Positions 29,211 through 38,700 of a stretch of 64,000 nucleotides of DNA are shown here, in pieces. The DNA comes from Agrococcus casei LMG 22410 (GTDB lineage Bacteria > Actinomycetota > Actinomycetes > Actinomycetales > Microbacteriaceae). Positions within the stretch are counted from its first letter, which is position 1; every line of letters starts with the position of its first letter. The position numbers and the translations under genes were made by a program. Below the pieces are notes generated by a model. It was not told the origin of the DNA and searched no databases. It saw only the letters and a list, made by a program, of their open reading frames with translations. The stretch is taken from NCBI RefSeq assembly GCF_900163565.1, contig NZ_FUHU01000020.1, positions 208,468 to 272,467 on the forward strand, given 5' to 3'.

Positions 29211-30704
29211 ATGCGAACAGAAGCAGACGTCGTCGTCGTAGGAGCCGGTCCCGCAGGCCTCATGGCCGCCCGAACGCTCGCCGCAGCAGGCAGGAGCGTC
29301 GTCGTGCTCGAGGCGCGAGAGCGCGTCGGCGGCCGCACCTGGAACGGCGTCACGATCGACGAGACCGGCGTCGAGCACTTCATCGAACTCGGCGGCCAGT
29401 GGATCTCGCCCGACCAGACGCGCCTCGCCGCACTCGTCGAAGAGCTCGGCCTCGAGACCTTCGACCGCTACCGCGACGGCAAGTCGATCTACGTCTCGCC
29501 CGACGGCACTCGCCACGAGTACGAGGGCGACCGCATGCCCGTGAGCGAGACCACCGCGACCGAGATGCAGCGCCTCATTGACGAGCTCGATGCGCTCGCG
29601 GCCGAGGTCGGCGCCGAGGCTCCGTGGGCTGCCGAGCGTGCGGCCGAGCTCGACACCATCGCCTTACGCTCGTGGCTCGAGCAGCGCAGCGACGACGCTG
29701 AGGCGATCGACAACGTCTCGATCTACGTCGCATCGGGCATGCTCACCAAGCCCTCGCACGCGTTCTCGACCCTGCAGGCGGTGCTGATGGCCGCATCCGC
29801 CGGCTCGTTCTCGAACCTCGTCGACGAGGACTTCATTCTCGACAAGCGGGTGATCGGCGGCATGCAGCGCGTCTCCGAGTCCATGGCGCGCGAGCTCGGC
29901 GACGCGGTCGTGCTCGGATCGCCGGTCCGAGAGATCGAGTGGGCGACGCCCGACGAGTCGACGGCCGACCCCCGCAACGGCATCAAGGCGGATGTGCGCA
30001 ACGGCGTTCCGAACAACGGCGCACCCGGGCGCGTGGTCGTCAGGTCAGACAAGCTGACCGTCACTGCGAAGAGCGTCGTGCTGGCCGTGCCGCCCAACCT
30101 GTACAGCCGCGTGCAGTTCGTTCCTCCGATGCCTCGCGAGCAGCAGGTCGCGCACCAGCACATCTCGATGGGCCTCGTCATCAAGGTGCACGCCGTGTAC
30201 GAGACGCCGTTCTGGCGCGAGCAGGGGCTCTCGGGCACGGGCTTCGGCGGCGGCCGGCTCGTGCAGGAGATCTACGACAACACCAACTTCGGCGAGAACA
30301 TCGCCGGCGGCACGCCTGGCGAAGAAGACCCGCACGGCACGCTCGTCGGATTCATCTCAGATGTGCACGCCGAGCAGATGTGGGCGCTCGACGCAGACGA
30401 GCGCAAGGCCCGCATCCTCGACGCGATCGCGCTGTACCTCGGCGACGAGGCCAAACGGCCGATCGCGTTCGCCCTCTCTGATCTGGGTGCCGAGGAGTGG
30501 ACCCGCGGCGCCTACGCAACGAGCTACGACCTGGGCGGCCTGCACCGCTGGGGGCACCTGCAGAATCGCCCGACCGGGCCGATCCACTACGCGTGCAGCG
30601 ACATCGCCTCCGAGGGCTACCAGCACGTCGACGGAGCCGTGCGGATGGGCGAGCGCGCCGCCCAGGCGATCATCGCGCACTCGAAGCAGGCACGCGACTC
30701 CTAG
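29211..30704 (+). CDS. Flavin monoamine oxidase family protein
   Basis: An FAD enzyme of 497 residues that would oxidise an amine to an imine/aldehyde with H2O2. The N-terminus has DVVVVGAGPAGLMAARTLAAAG and then EARERVGGRTWN, the GG-doublet motif of this family; ELGGQWISPDQ follows. The C-terminal FAD/substrate region is HYACSDIASEGYQHVDGAVRMGERAAQ (from about residue 460). The usual Cys that holds FAD in some MAOs is not evident. Putrescine or other polyamine oxidase is possible, but the substrate cannot be read from sequence. Confidence 0.85.
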   Translation: MRTEADVVVVGAGPAGLMAARTLAAAGRSVVVLEARERVGGRTWNGVTIDETGVEHFIELGGQWISPDQTRLAALVEELGLETFDRYRDGKSIYVSPDGTRHEYEGDRMPVSETTATEMQRLIDELDALAAEVGAEAPWAAERAAELDTIALRSWLEQRSDDAEAIDNVSIYVASGMLTKPSHAFSTLQAVLMAASAGSFSNLVDEDFILDKRVIGGMQRVSESMARELGDAVVLGSPVREIEWATPDESTADPRNGIKADVRNGVPNNGAPGRVVVRSDKLTVTAKSVVLAVPPNLYSRVQFVPPMPREQQVAHQHISMGLVIKVHAVYETPFWREQGLSGTGFGGGRLVQEIYDNTNFGENIAGGTPGEEDPHGTLVGFISDVHAEQMWALDADERKARILDAIALYLGDEAKRPIAFALSDLGAEEWTRGAYATSYDLGGLHRWGHLQNRPTGPIHYACSDIASEGYQHVDGAVRMGERAAQAIIAHSKQARDS

Positions 30705-30707
30705 ACT
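30702..30707 (+). promoter_or_regulatory. -10 candidate for the RNA methyltransferase gene
   Basis: TAGACT overlaps the stop of the amine oxidase gene and ends 6 bases before the GTG at 30714. Confidence 0.5.
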
Positions 30708-30713
30708 GAGACC

Positions 30714-31979
30714 GTGGCAAAACGCGATCTGAGAAACTCACTGACAGCAGGCGACACCCTCGAGGTCGTTGTCGACAACGTCGCGCACGGCGGAATCTTC
30801 GTCGCGCGCACCGAGCACGGGGTCGTGTTCGTTCCCGAGGCGCTCCCCGGCGAGCGCGTGCGCGTCGAGGTGTCGCGGGTGCAGAAGTCGTTCGCGCACT
30901 CAGAGCTGCTCGAGGTGCTCGAGCCTTCGAGCGACCGCGTCGAGCACTTCTGGCCAGAGGCCAGGCTCGACCGCGCGCCCGAGCATCGAGCCGGCGGAGC
31001 CGAGTTCGGCCACATCAAGCTCGCAAAGCAGCGTGAGCTGAAGACGCAGGTGCTGCGCGAGGCGATGCAGCGCTTCGGAGGAGTCGAGGCGGATGCGCGG
31101 GTCGTCGCAGCGCCGGGCGACAACGACGCGAGGGGCCTCGGCTGGCGCACGCGGGTCCGACTCCAGGTCAGCGAGGCTGGCCGCCAGGGGCCGTTCGCCG
31201 CACGCACCCACAATGTCGTCCCGGTCTCGTCGCTGCCGCTTGCCGCACCGAGCATCCAGCGTGATGCCCTGCTCGACGAGCGACTCGTCGGAGCAGCCAT
31301 CGTCGACTACGTCGCGCTCGCCGACGGCTCGACCGACATCATCGCGAGCGAAGCCGGTGCTGAGGCCGGCCGCAGCGACACCATCGTCGAGCTTGTGGGC
31401 GACCGCGAGTTCCAGCTCGACCGGGCAGGGTTCTGGCAGGTGCACCGCGAGGCGCCCGCGCTGCTGACCGATGCTGTGCGCCGTGCCATCGACGTCTCGC
31501 TCGCCGACCCCAAGGCCGCCAACCTCGACCTCTACGGAGGCGTCGGCCTCTTCGCAGCTGCCCTGGGCGACCTGCTGGGCTCGACCACTCGCGTGACGAG
31601 CGTCGAAGGCAACGAGATCGCGACCGACCACGCCGCCGAGAACCTGGCCGAGTGGGTCGGAGCCCAGACCGCGACCGCCAGCGTGCAGCAGTATCTGAAG
31701 TCGACCCTCGAGCGCGCCAGCGCCGCCGAGCGCGACCGCTTCAGGGCAGCGACCGTCGTGCTCGACCCGCCTCGTGCCGGTGCCGGCGAGCCGGTGATCG
31801 ACCTGCTTGCCGACTATGCGCCGGCGCAGCTGGTCTACGTCGCCTGTGACCCCGTCGCGCTCGCCCGCGACACGGGGCTGCTGCGGGCGCGCGGCTACGA
31901 GCTTGCGACGCTCGAGTCGTACGACCTCTTTCCGCACACGCACCACCTCGAGTCGGTGGCCGCGTTCAGACGCGCGTAG
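30714..31979 (+). CDS. TRAM-domain RNA (uracil-5-)-methyltransferase, TrmA/RlmC/RlmD type
   Basis: Methylates uracil C5 in rRNA or tRNA using SAM. The N-terminal 65 residues are a TRAM domain (HGGIFVARTEHGVVFVPEALPGE region). The catalytic half has LDLYGGVGLFAAALG for SAM, VLDPPRAGAG, and YVACDPVALARD with the catalytic Cys. The four cysteines that hold a 4Fe-4S cluster in E. coli RlmD are absent: the corresponding stretch reads EHFWPEARLDRAPEHRAGG. The start is GTG with a -10 right before it. Target site not assignable. Confidence 0.88.
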   Translation: MAKRDLRNSLTAGDTLEVVVDNVAHGGIFVARTEHGVVFVPEALPGERVRVEVSRVQKSFAHSELLEVLEPSSDRVEHFWPEARLDRAPEHRAGGAEFGHIKLAKQRELKTQVLREAMQRFGGVEADARVVAAPGDNDARGLGWRTRVRLQVSEAGRQGPFAARTHNVVPVSSLPLAAPSIQRDALLDERLVGAAIVDYVALADGSTDIIASEAGAEAGRSDTIVELVGDREFQLDRAGFWQVHREAPALLTDAVRRAIDVSLADPKAANLDLYGGVGLFAAALGDLLGSTTRVTSVEGNEIATDHAAENLAEWVGAQTATASVQQYLKSTLERASAAERDRFRAATVVLDPPRAGAGEPVIDLLADYAPAQLVYVACDPVALARDTGLLRARGYELATLESYDLFPHTHHLESVAAFRRA

Positions 31980-31984
31980 CCGGC

Positions 31985-32356
31985 ATGCTGCTGCGCAAGA
32001 TCCTCTGGACGCTCGCATTCGCCATCGGCTACTCCGGCGGCATCATCGCGATCCTCAACGTGACCGACAGCCCCTGGATCACGGTGTTCGTCGTGATTGC
32101 ATTCCTCGGCGCCCTCATCACGGTGTGGGTCGAGACGCCGCGCATGGCTGTGCCCCCGGGCGTGGTCTGGCCGGTCGCTGTGATGCTCGGTGCCGCAGTG
32201 CTGGTGCTGATGGGGTGCCTCGCACTCGTCGGCATCGCCCAGGGGTCGCTGTGGCTGCTGCTGCTCGCCGCATTCGCGCTGCCGTGGATCGTGTATCCCG
32301 TGCTCGGAATGCGCGAGCGATACCGCCGAAATCGTGAGGGCGACACGGTTCTCTGA
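31985..32356 (+). CDS. Small four-helix membrane protein
   Basis: A 123-residue protein, mostly hydrophobic with four predicted helices (about 7-24, 30-48, 60-82 and 88-104) and a basic C-terminal tail RERYRRNREG. No known domain recognised. It begins 5 bases after the methyltransferase stop, so it is probably transcribed with it. Confidence 0.65.
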   Translation: MLLRKILWTLAFAIGYSGGIIAILNVTDSPWITVFVVIAFLGALITVWVETPRMAVPPGVVWPVAVMLGAAVLVLMGCLALVGIAQGSLWLLLLAAFALPWIVYPVLGMRERYRRNREGDTVL

Positions 32357-32433
32357 GGGGTTTCGTGACGGTGCCTCAGGGCACGCCGATTGAATTGTGT
32401 TTTCTCAATCAGTCGATAGACTGAATGCTGTAC

Positions 32434-32477
32434 GACCGCTCTGCGGGTGTCATCGATGACACCCGGCTGGGGCGGTC
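32434..32477 (+). terminator. Large hairpin with a perfect 20-base palindrome
   Basis: The centre GGGTGTCATCGATGACACCC (32445-32464) is a perfect palindrome, and outer arms GACCGC (32434-32439) and GCGGTC (32472-32477) can close around it; TCTCTTT follows. It is most likely the terminator of the upstream gene, but it lies ahead of a lipoprotein gene and could also be an operator. Confidence 0.6.
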
Positions 32478-32514
32478 TCTTTGCTGTGTGAAGAAGACGA
32501 AGAAAGCTGAGAAT

Positions 32515-33000
32515 ATGACCCTCAAGAAGACTGCAACACTCATCGCCGCTGCTGCCGCAGCAGCACTCGCCCTGGCAGGCTGCGCCAGCGCTGGCGGTGC
32601 TGATGAGACTGCCGAAAGCGAGAGCGCGGCTTCGAGCGAGCAGGCTGTCGAGCGCACCGCTGCCGTCAGCACCATCTGCACGACCGAGGGCGGAGCAGAG
32701 TTTACGATCATCGACTTCGAGACCTCGTGGAACTTCTCGTCGCCCGGCGACTCGATCGCCGACTGCAGCAGCGAGGTGCTGACCGACGGCACGCTGACCG
32801 AGGAGCAGGCCGCAGCCGCTGAGGCGCTCGGCCAGCCCGACGACATCGAGGCAGTTGCGCCGCTCTACGCAGTGTGCGCGCACCCCGAGTTCGGCGGCAT
32901 CGACCCGGCTGCTGCCAGCGACGAAGAGACCGCTGAGCTGCAGGCTGCCGTGCAGCTCTGCCCCGAGCACCCGCTCGCCGCAGAGGTCGAGGCTCGCTAG
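32515..33000 (+). CDS. Small secreted lipoprotein of unknown function
   Basis: A 161-residue product with signal MTLKKTATLIAAAAAAALAL and lipobox LAGC (Cys23). The mature part starts with a Ser/Glu-rich linker (ETAESESAASSEQ) and then a compact acidic domain with four more cysteines, enough for two disulfides. ATG 32515 is chosen because the 30 codons upstream cross the hairpin and look unlike coding. No family recognised. A strong terminator follows, so it is probably a single-gene unit. Confidence 0.78.
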   Translation: MTLKKTATLIAAAAAAALALAGCASAGGADETAESESAASSEQAVERTAAVSTICTTEGGAEFTIIDFETSWNFSSPGDSIADCSSEVLTDGTLTEEQAAAAEALGQPDDIEAVAPLYAVCAHPEFGGIDPAAASDEETAELQAAVQLCPEHPLAAEVEAR

Positions 33001-33015
33001 CCCCGCGCATCCGCT

Positions 33016-33053
33016 GAAGAGCCCCGCACTCGCTCATGAGTGCGGGGCTCTTC
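33016..33053 (+). terminator. Strong hairpin terminator after lipoprotein gene
   Basis: Perfect 16-base arms (33016-33031 and 33038-33053) with a 6-base loop, 15 bases after the stop codon. Confidence 0.9.
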
Positions 33054-33187
33054 GCTGCTTCGAGGTCTCTGCAGATTCGTCGCCGTTTTTCGGCGTGCAC
33101 AGCATCGTCATCTGGATAATCCCGTCGAAGCCCCGCTCAGTCCCTGAAAATGGCGAAGGGGGCACGTCCCGAATCCCATCGTCGACA

Positions 33188-33193
33188 TAGACT
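33188..33193 (+). promoter_or_regulatory. -10 candidate for the kyn operon
   Basis: TAGACT, about 47 bases before the kynA ATG; a short leader with AGAGAGG as ribosome-binding site would follow. Confidence 0.45.
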
Positions 33194-33240
33194 CGTAGTC
33201 GCCGCGGCATCGACGAAGCCTGCCGCGCAGAGAGGCGACC

Positions 33241-34095
33241 ATGGGTGACAACGACAACACACGTGACATCGAGTCGGGAATCCACACCGATCTGCGCGAG
33301 CAGATGACCTACGGGTCGTATCTCGACCTCGACCGCGTGCTGTCGGCGCAGCACCCGCTGAGCGATCCCGAGCACCACGACGAGATGCTCTTCATCATCC
33401 AGCACCAGACCTCTGAGCTCTGGCTGAAGCTCGTGCTGCATGAGCTGCGCGCCGCCATCAGCAGCCTCGCCGCCGACGACCTGGGCGATGCGATGAAGAA
33501 GATCGCCCGCATCAAGCACATCCAGAAGACCATGACCGAGCAGTGGTCGGTGCTGGCGACCCTGACCCCCACCGAGTACGCGCAGTTCCGCGGCACGCTC
33601 GCCAACGCATCCGGATTCCAGTCGGCCCAGTACCGCGCAGTCGAGTTCGCCCTCGGCAACAAGAACCGCGGCATGCTGCGCGTGTTCGACGGCGAGCCCG
33701 AGTGGCGCGAAGAGCTCGAGCGGATTCTCGAGGCGCCGAGCCTCTACGACGAGTTCCTGCGCTACCTCGCCCGCCGAGGCTACGCGATCCCCGAGAGCAT
33801 CCTCGAGCGCGACGTGTCGAAGGCGCATGTGAGCGACCCCGCGCTGGTCGAGGTGTTCAAGGTCATCTACGACGGCGCGCCCGAGCACTGGGACGCGTAC
33901 GAAGCGTGCGAAGAGCTCGTCGACCTCGAAGACAACTTTCAGGAGTGGCGCTTCAGGCACATGCGCACGGTGCAGCGCACGATCGGCTTCAAGCGAGGCA
34001 CGGGCGGATCGAGCGGCGTCGCGTTCTTGCGCAAGGCGCTTGAGCTCACGTTCTTTCCTGAGCTGTTCGAAGTGCGCACGGAGGTCGGACGATGA
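33241..34095 (+). CDS. kynA: Tryptophan 2,3-dioxygenase
   Basis: A haem enzyme that opens the indole ring of L-tryptophan to N-formylkynurenine, the first step of degradation. Recognised by [38 protein letters not shown] (with the active-site His region) and [28 protein letters not shown], where FRHM supplies the proximal haem ligand; the conserved TGG loop is intact. Length 284 is normal. It overlaps kynU by 4 bases; the formamidase follows, giving the full route to anthranilate and alanine. Confidence 0.96.
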   Translation: MGDNDNTRDIESGIHTDLREQMTYGSYLDLDRVLSAQHPLSDPEHHDEMLFIIQHQTSELWLKLVLHELRAAISSLAADDLGDAMKKIARIKHIQKTMTEQWSVLATLTPTEYAQFRGTLANASGFQSAQYRAVEFALGNKNRGMLRVFDGEPEWREELERILEAPSLYDEFLRYLARRGYAIPESILERDVSKAHVSDPALVEVFKVIYDGAPEHWDAYEACEELVDLEDNFQEWRFRHMRTVQRTIGFKRGTGGSSGVAFLRKALELTFFPELFEVRTEVGR

Positions 34096-35309
34096 ACTGG
34101 GCAGAGCGCGCAGCGCAGCACGATGCACAGGATGCGCTGGCCGGCTTCCGCAGTCAGTTCGCAGGGCACGACGACCCGGCGGTGCCGGCGTATCTCGACG
34201 GCAACTCGCTCGGCAGGCCGCCGCTGGCTGCCAAGCAGCGCTGGGCTGACTTCGTAGAGACCGAGTGGGGCGGCAGGCTCATCCGCGGCTGGGACGAAGG
34301 CTGGTTCGCGAAGCCCCTCGCCCTCGGCGACCGCATCGCAGCAGCCACGCTCGGAGCCGCCGCAGGCCAGACCATCGTCGGCGACTCGACCACGGTCTCG
34401 CTCTACAAGCTTGTGCACGCGGCGCTCGCGGCACGCCCCGATCGCAGCGAGATCGTCGTCGATAGGGGCAACTTTCCGACCGATCGCTACATCGTCGAGG
34501 GCATCGCCCGTGACACGGGGCGCACGATTCGCTGGATCGACGTCGAGCTCGGCGCCGGGGTCACGCCCGACGACGTCGCTGCCGTGATCGGCGACCAGAC
34601 CGCTGTCGTGCTGCTCAGCCACGTGGCGTTTCGCTCGGGCTTCGTCGCCGACGTGCCGGCGATCACCGCTGCCGTGCACGAGGCCGGCGGCCTGGTCGTG
34701 TGGGATCTCTGCCACTCGGTCGGCGTGCTGCCGATCGAGCTCGATGCCTGGGGCGTCGACTTCGCGGCGGGCTGCTCGTACAAGTACCTCAACGGCGGAC
34801 CGGGAGCCCCGGCCTTTCTGTATGTGCGCGCCGAGCACCACGAGCTGGCGCAGCAGCCGATCCAGGGATGGATGGGCGTGCGCGACTCGTTCGAGATGGG
34901 CCCGGTCTACGAGCCGGCAGAGGGCATCCGCAGGTTCGTCTCGGGCACACCGCCCGTGAACGCGATGATCGGCATCGAGGCGATGCTCGATCTCGTCGAA
35001 GAGGCGGGCATCGGGGCGATTCGCGAGAAGTCGGTGGCGCTGACAGAGTTTGCGATCGAGCTCTATGACGCGCTGCTCGCGCCGTCGGGCGTCGAGCTCA
35101 CGTCGCCTAGAGATGCTGCGGTGCGCGGCGGCCACGTGACGATCGACCACGAGCGCTTTCCCGCGCTCATCGGTGAGCTCTGGAGCGAAGGCGTCATCCC
35201 CGACTTCCGGCCCCCGGCAGGCATCCGGCTCGGGCTGTCACCCCTGTCGACGTCGTTCGCCGAGGTCGAGCACGCGATCTCGCGCATCGCCGCCGGCCTC
35301 GCCCGCTGA
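34092..35309 (+). CDS. kynU: Kynureninase
   Basis: A PLP enzyme that splits kynurenine to anthranilate and alanine. Key segments are [12 protein letters not shown] near the start, [10 protein letters not shown] with the PLP-ring Asp, and [18 protein letters not shown] with the Schiff-base Lys; then [22 protein letters not shown] and GHVTIDH. Length 405 is usual. No kynurenine 3-monooxygenase is nearby, so anthranilate rather than 3-hydroxyanthranilate is the expected product. Confidence 0.96.
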   Translation: MNWAERAAQHDAQDALAGFRSQFAGHDDPAVPAYLDGNSLGRPPLAAKQRWADFVETEWGGRLIRGWDEGWFAKPLALGDRIAAATLGAAAGQTIVGDSTTVSLYKLVHAALAARPDRSEIVVDRGNFPTDRYIVEGIARDTGRTIRWIDVELGAGVTPDDVAAVIGDQTAVVLLSHVAFRSGFVADVPAITAAVHEAGGLVVWDLCHSVGVLPIELDAWGVDFAAGCSYKYLNGGPGAPAFLYVRAEHHELAQQPIQGWMGVRDSFEMGPVYEPAEGIRRFVSGTPPVNAMIGIEAMLDLVEEAGIGAIREKSVALTEFAIELYDALLAPSGVELTSPRDAAVRGGHVTIDHERFPALIGELWSEGVIPDFRPPAGIRLGLSPLSTSFAEVEHAISRIAAGLAR

Positions 35310-35315
35310 CCTGCC

Positions 35316-36014
35316 GTGACCGACATCCTCGAGCGCTCTGCCCGCGATCCCGATCGGGTGCTGCGATACAGCGCGGCGCCGACGGGCGTGGTCGACGTCT
35401 ATGACGGAGGCTCGCGCGGCGTGCTGCTGCTCGTGCACGGCGGCTTCTGGCGCGCTCGCTACGACCGCATGCACCTGCGCCCGATGGCCGCGGCCCTCGC
35501 TGATGCCGGGTGGATCGTCGCGCTGCCCGAGTTTCGCCGTGTCGGCGACCCGGGCGGCGGGTTCCCCGGATCCGTCGACGACATCCGCGGCCTGGTGCGC
35601 GGGGTGCGGTCGCTGGTCGGGGCCCCAGAGGCACCCCTGACCGTCGTCGGCCACTCAGCCGGAGGCCACCTCGCGATGCTCGCGGCGGGTGAGACGGATG
35701 CGCGGGTCGTCTCCCTTGCAGGAGTACTCGACTTGGCAGCCGCCCAGCGCGAAGGCCTGTCGAACGGAGCAGCCGACGAGTTTCTCGGCGGAGCACCGGC
35801 AGCCGGCGCCGACCCCATGAGCCAGCCGCTGCCCGCGGGCGAGATTGCGCTCGTGCATGGCGTAAACGACACCGAGGTGCCGGTCGAGTACTCGAGGCGG
35901 TTTGCGGAACGCGACTCGTGCATCCGTCTCTCGACTCCGAACTGCGGGCACTACGAGCTGATCGACCCCGAGTCGTCGGCGTTCGCCGAGGTCACTGCGG
36001 CGCTTGCGGGCTGA
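35316..36014 (+). CDS. Alpha/beta hydrolase, probable kynurenine formamidase (AFMID type)
   Basis: A 232-residue hydrolase. LLVHGGFWRARYD carries the HGGxW oxyanion motif found in animal and yeast kynurenine formamidases, and VVGHSAGGHLAML the nucleophile Ser. VHGVNDTEVPV gives the acid and NCGHYELI the His of the triad. Bacterial operons usually use the unrelated metal-dependent KynB, so this is a non-homologous substitute. It begins with GTG 6 bases after kynU, which supports hydrolysis of N-formylkynurenine as its job. Its 3' end overlaps a convergent gene by 23 bases. Confidence 0.85.
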   Translation: MTDILERSARDPDRVLRYSAAPTGVVDVYDGGSRGVLLLVHGGFWRARYDRMHLRPMAAALADAGWIVALPEFRRVGDPGGGFPGSVDDIRGLVRGVRSLVGAPEAPLTVVGHSAGGHLAMLAAGETDARVVSLAGVLDLAAAQREGLSNGAADEFLGGAPAAGADPMSQPLPAGEIALVHGVNDTEVPVEYSRRFAERDSCIRLSTPNCGHYELIDPESSAFAEVTAALAG

Positions 36015-36807
36015 CGAGCACCCGCTGGCGCTTGCGGCTTGCGAGAGCAGCCCACACGAGCAGACCCGCCGCGATCAGCACAGCGAGGGTCTTCGCGAGC
36101 AGCCCCAGAGCCTGGTCGCGCGCGTACACGACGACCAGGCTGTTGATCGCCTGCGCACCGAAGGCCAGCGCCAGCAGCACGGAGACGCCCGCAGCGGTCA
36201 GGCGCGTCGCAAGTGACTCGAACGCCGCGAGCACGACGATCAGGACGACCGCGAGGCTCGGGATCAGCGACGCAAGCAGCGACAGCAGCGGCACGCCGGT
36301 GTTGCCCGTCGTGCCCGAGATGAACGGCGACAGGAAGCCGAGCAGCAGGCTCACAGCGATTGCCACGAGACCAAGCACGAGCGGCAGCCTGGGCACGCCC
36401 GTCTGCCCTTGGCGCGCGGCACGCATCGCGTAGACAGCAGCGCCGCCCGCGATCACGAAGCACACGCTGAAGAGCATCGTGGCTGCTCCAGAGAGGTCTC
36501 CGACCTGCACGAGCGAGAACGCGCCGACGCCGAAGAGTGCGATGGTGTAGAGCACGGCGATGATCATGCCGGCGATGTGGCCCGCCCGAAACGGAAAGAG
36601 TACCAGGGCGAGGATGAGGGTCAGCGCGGCCGCTTCGCTCAGCAGGATCACGAACTGTGCCGCGACCACGGGGCCGACGCCCGCCGATCCTCCGAAGATC
36701 CTGACGGCGAGCACCAGCGACGTGAGCAGATCAGCGACTGCGATCAGCAGCACTGCGGTGAAGGCGATGCGAGTGGCGGCGGATGCGCGGGTCGGCTGCT
36801 GCGTCAT
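35992..36807 (-). CDS. Polytopic membrane protein of unknown function
   Basis: 271 residues with about eight hydrophobic helices and a short basic C-terminal tail RKRQRVLVSPQ. It starts 4 bases after the accE stop, so it is likely the third gene of the accD-accE operon. No domain or motif recognised. Its 3' end overlaps the convergent formamidase gene by 23 bases. Confidence 0.75.
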   Translation of the reverse strand: MTQQPTRASAATRIAFTAVLLIAVADLLTSLVLAVRIFGGSAGVGPVVAAQFVILLSEAAALTLILALVLFPFRAGHIAGMIIAVLYTIALFGVGAFSLVQVGDLSGAATMLFSVCFVIAGGAAVYAMRAARQGQTGVPRLPLVLGLVAIAVSLLLGFLSPFISGTTGNTGVPLLSLLASLIPSLAVVLIVVLAAFESLATRLTAAGVSVLLALAFGAQAINSLVVVYARDQALGLLAKTLAVLIAAGLLVWAALASRKRQRVLVSPQAPQ

Positions 36808-36811
36808 GAAC

Positions 36812-37015
36812 TCAGCCGAGCACCTTGCGGTGCTTCGTCTCGCCCCACTCGGCTGCCATCTCTGTCAGCACCGCTTCGACTGCCGCGGCCTCTTCTGTCG
36901 TGGGGCTGCCGGCGACGATCTGCATGTCGGAGTAGATCTCTTTGGCATCGACTCCGGGAGCCGGCGCCGGTGACTTGGCCTTGGCCGTCTGCGAGTACGC
37001 GAGTGAATCGAACAT
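36812..37015 (-). CDS. accE: Acyl-CoA carboxylase epsilon subunit
   Basis: A 67-residue protein whose second half, VAGSPTTEEAAAVEAVLTEM followed by EWGETKHRKVLG, fits the small PF13822 epsilon subunits that stabilise actinobacterial acyl-CoA carboxylases. It follows accD after 9 bases with AGGAGG as ribosome-binding site. The N-terminal 30 residues are Pro/Ala-rich and less conserved. Confidence 0.85.
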   Translation of the reverse strand: MFDSLAYSQTAKAKSPAPAPGVDAKEIYSDMQIVAGSPTTEEAAAVEAVLTEMAAEWGETKHRKVLG

Positions 37016-37024
37016 GAGCGCCTC

Positions 37025-38617
37025 CTAGAGAGGAATGTTGCCGTGCTTGCGGTCGGGCCCTGCGACTTGCTTCGACCGTAGGAAGCGGAACGCCTTCGAC
37101 ACGGCAACGCGCGTCTCGGCGGGCTCGATGATGCCGTCGATTTCGCCGCGCTCTGCTGCGAGGTAGGGGCTGGCGACGCTGTATGTGTAGTCGTCGGCGA
37201 GCTGCTTGCGCACTGCCTCGACGTCGTCGCCGTTGCTCTCGGCGTCTTTCAGCTGCCCGCGGTAAAGGATGTTCACGGCGCCCTGGCCGCCCATGACGGC
37301 GATCTCGGCGGTCGGCCACGCAATGTTGATGTCGGCGCCGAGGTGCTTCGAGCCCATCACGATGTACGCGCCGCCGTAGGCCTTGCGCGTGATGACCGTG
37401 ACGAGGGGCACCGTCGCCTCTGCGTATGCGTACAGCAGCTTCGCACCGCGGCGGATGACGCCCGACCACTCCTGGTCGGTTCCGGGCAGGTAGCCGGGCA
37501 CGTCGACGAGGGTGAGCACCGGAATGTTGAAGGCGTCGCAGAAGCGCATGAACCGCGCGGCCTTCTCGCCGGCCTCGATGTTGAGCGTGCCTGCCATGGC
37601 CTTCGGCTGGTTGGCGATCACGCCGATCGAACGGCCCTCGAGTCGGCCGAAGCCGATCGTGATGTTGGGCGCGTACAGCGGCTGCACCTCGAGGAACTCG
37701 TTGTCGTCCATGAGCGACTCGATGATCTCGACCATGTCGTACGGCTGGTTCGGCGAGTCGGGGATGATCGAATTCAGTCTGCGGTCGTGGTCGTTCACGA
37801 CGCGAGCGGCAGTGTGGTCGTAGGCGGGAACCTCGACCTTGTTGTTGTCGGGAAGATACGACAGCAGCGCGCGCACGTAGTCGAGCGCGTCGTCTTCGTC
37901 TGCCGCGAGGTAGTGGGCAACACCCGAGACCTCGTTGTGCGTGCGGGCGCCGCCGAGCTCTTCGAAGCCGACCTCTTCACCCGTGACGGTCTTGATGACG
38001 TCGGGGCCGGTCACGAACATGTGGCTCGACTTGTCGACCATGATCACGAAGTCGGTGAGGGCGGGGGAGTACACGGCGCCACCGGCTGCCGGGCCCATGA
38101 TGATCGAGATCTGGGGGATCACACCGCTCGCGGCGGTGTTGCGCTTGAAGATCTGCGCGTACTTGCCGAGGGCGACGACACCCTCCTGGATGCGCGCGCC
38201 GCCCGAGTCGAGAATCGAGATCAGCGGAATCTTCAGGTCGAGGGCGTAGTCCATGACCTTGACGATCTTCTCGCCCGCGACCTCGCCGAGCGAGCCGCCG
38301 AAGGTCGTGAAGTCCTGCGCGTAGACGGCAACGCGGCGGCCGAACACGGTCGCCATGCCCGTGACGACTGCGTCACCGGCGGGCCGGTTCTTCTCCATGC
38401 CGAAGGCCGTCGTGCGGTGCTTCACGAACGTGTCGAACTCGACGAAGCTTCCCTGGTCGACGAACTCGGCGATGCGCTCGCGGGCGGTCTTCTTGCCCTT
38501 GGCGTGCTGCCGCTCCTTCGCCTTCTCCTCCTTCGCGAGGACTGCCTCTGACAGGCGGGTCTTCAGGTCGGCGACTCGGCCGGCCGTTGTCTGGAGCTTC
38601 TCGTTCTCTTCAGTCAC
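37025..38617 (-). CDS. accD5: Acyl-CoA carboxylase beta (carboxyltransferase) subunit
   Basis: Transfers the carboxyl group from biotin to acetyl- or propionyl-CoA, supplying malonyl- or methylmalonyl-CoA. Typical PccB/AccD5 segments: [32 protein letters not shown] (oxyanion loop), [43 protein letters not shown] and [13 protein letters not shown]. Full length at 530 residues. The start is GTG 38617, 7 bases after a TACACT -10; a longer open frame upstream crosses the promoter. It forms a complex with AccE and the alpha chain at 21951-23711. Confidence 0.95.
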   Translation of the reverse strand: MTEENEKLQTTAGRVADLKTRLSEAVLAKEEKAKERQHAKGKKTARERIAEFVDQGSFVEFDTFVKHRTTAFGMEKNRPAGDAVVTGMATVFGRRVAVYAQDFTTFGGSLGEVAGEKIVKVMDYALDLKIPLISILDSGGARIQEGVVALGKYAQIFKRNTAASGVIPQISIIMGPAAGGAVYSPALTDFVIMVDKSSHMFVTGPDVIKTVTGEEVGFEELGGARTHNEVSGVAHYLAADEDDALDYVRALLSYLPDNNKVEVPAYDHTAARVVNDHDRRLNSIIPDSPNQPYDMVEIIESLMDDNEFLEVQPLYAPNITIGFGRLEGRSIGVIANQPKAMAGTLNIEAGEKAARFMRFCDAFNIPVLTLVDVPGYLPGTDQEWSGVIRRGAKLLYAYAEATVPLVTVITRKAYGGAYIVMGSKHLGADINIAWPTAEIAVMGGQGAVNILYRGQLKDAESNGDDVEAVRKQLADDYTYSVASPYLAAERGEIDGIIEPAETRVAVSKAFRFLRSKQVAGPDRKHGNIPL

Positions 38618-38624
38618 GCATCCG

Positions 38625-38694
38625 AGTGTACGTTGTCGCGCCGCGGCATCCGAGGATATTCCGATGAGGCGGCCCAGCGGCCGAGCATTACTCT
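38625..38694. promoter_or_regulatory. Divergent promoters for accD and birA
   Basis: TACACT on the minus strand (38630-38625) lies 7 bases before the accD GTG; TACTCT on the plus strand (38689-38694) lies 6 bases before the birA ATG. Both messages would be leaderless. Confidence 0.55.
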
Positions 38695-38700
38695 GGTGCC

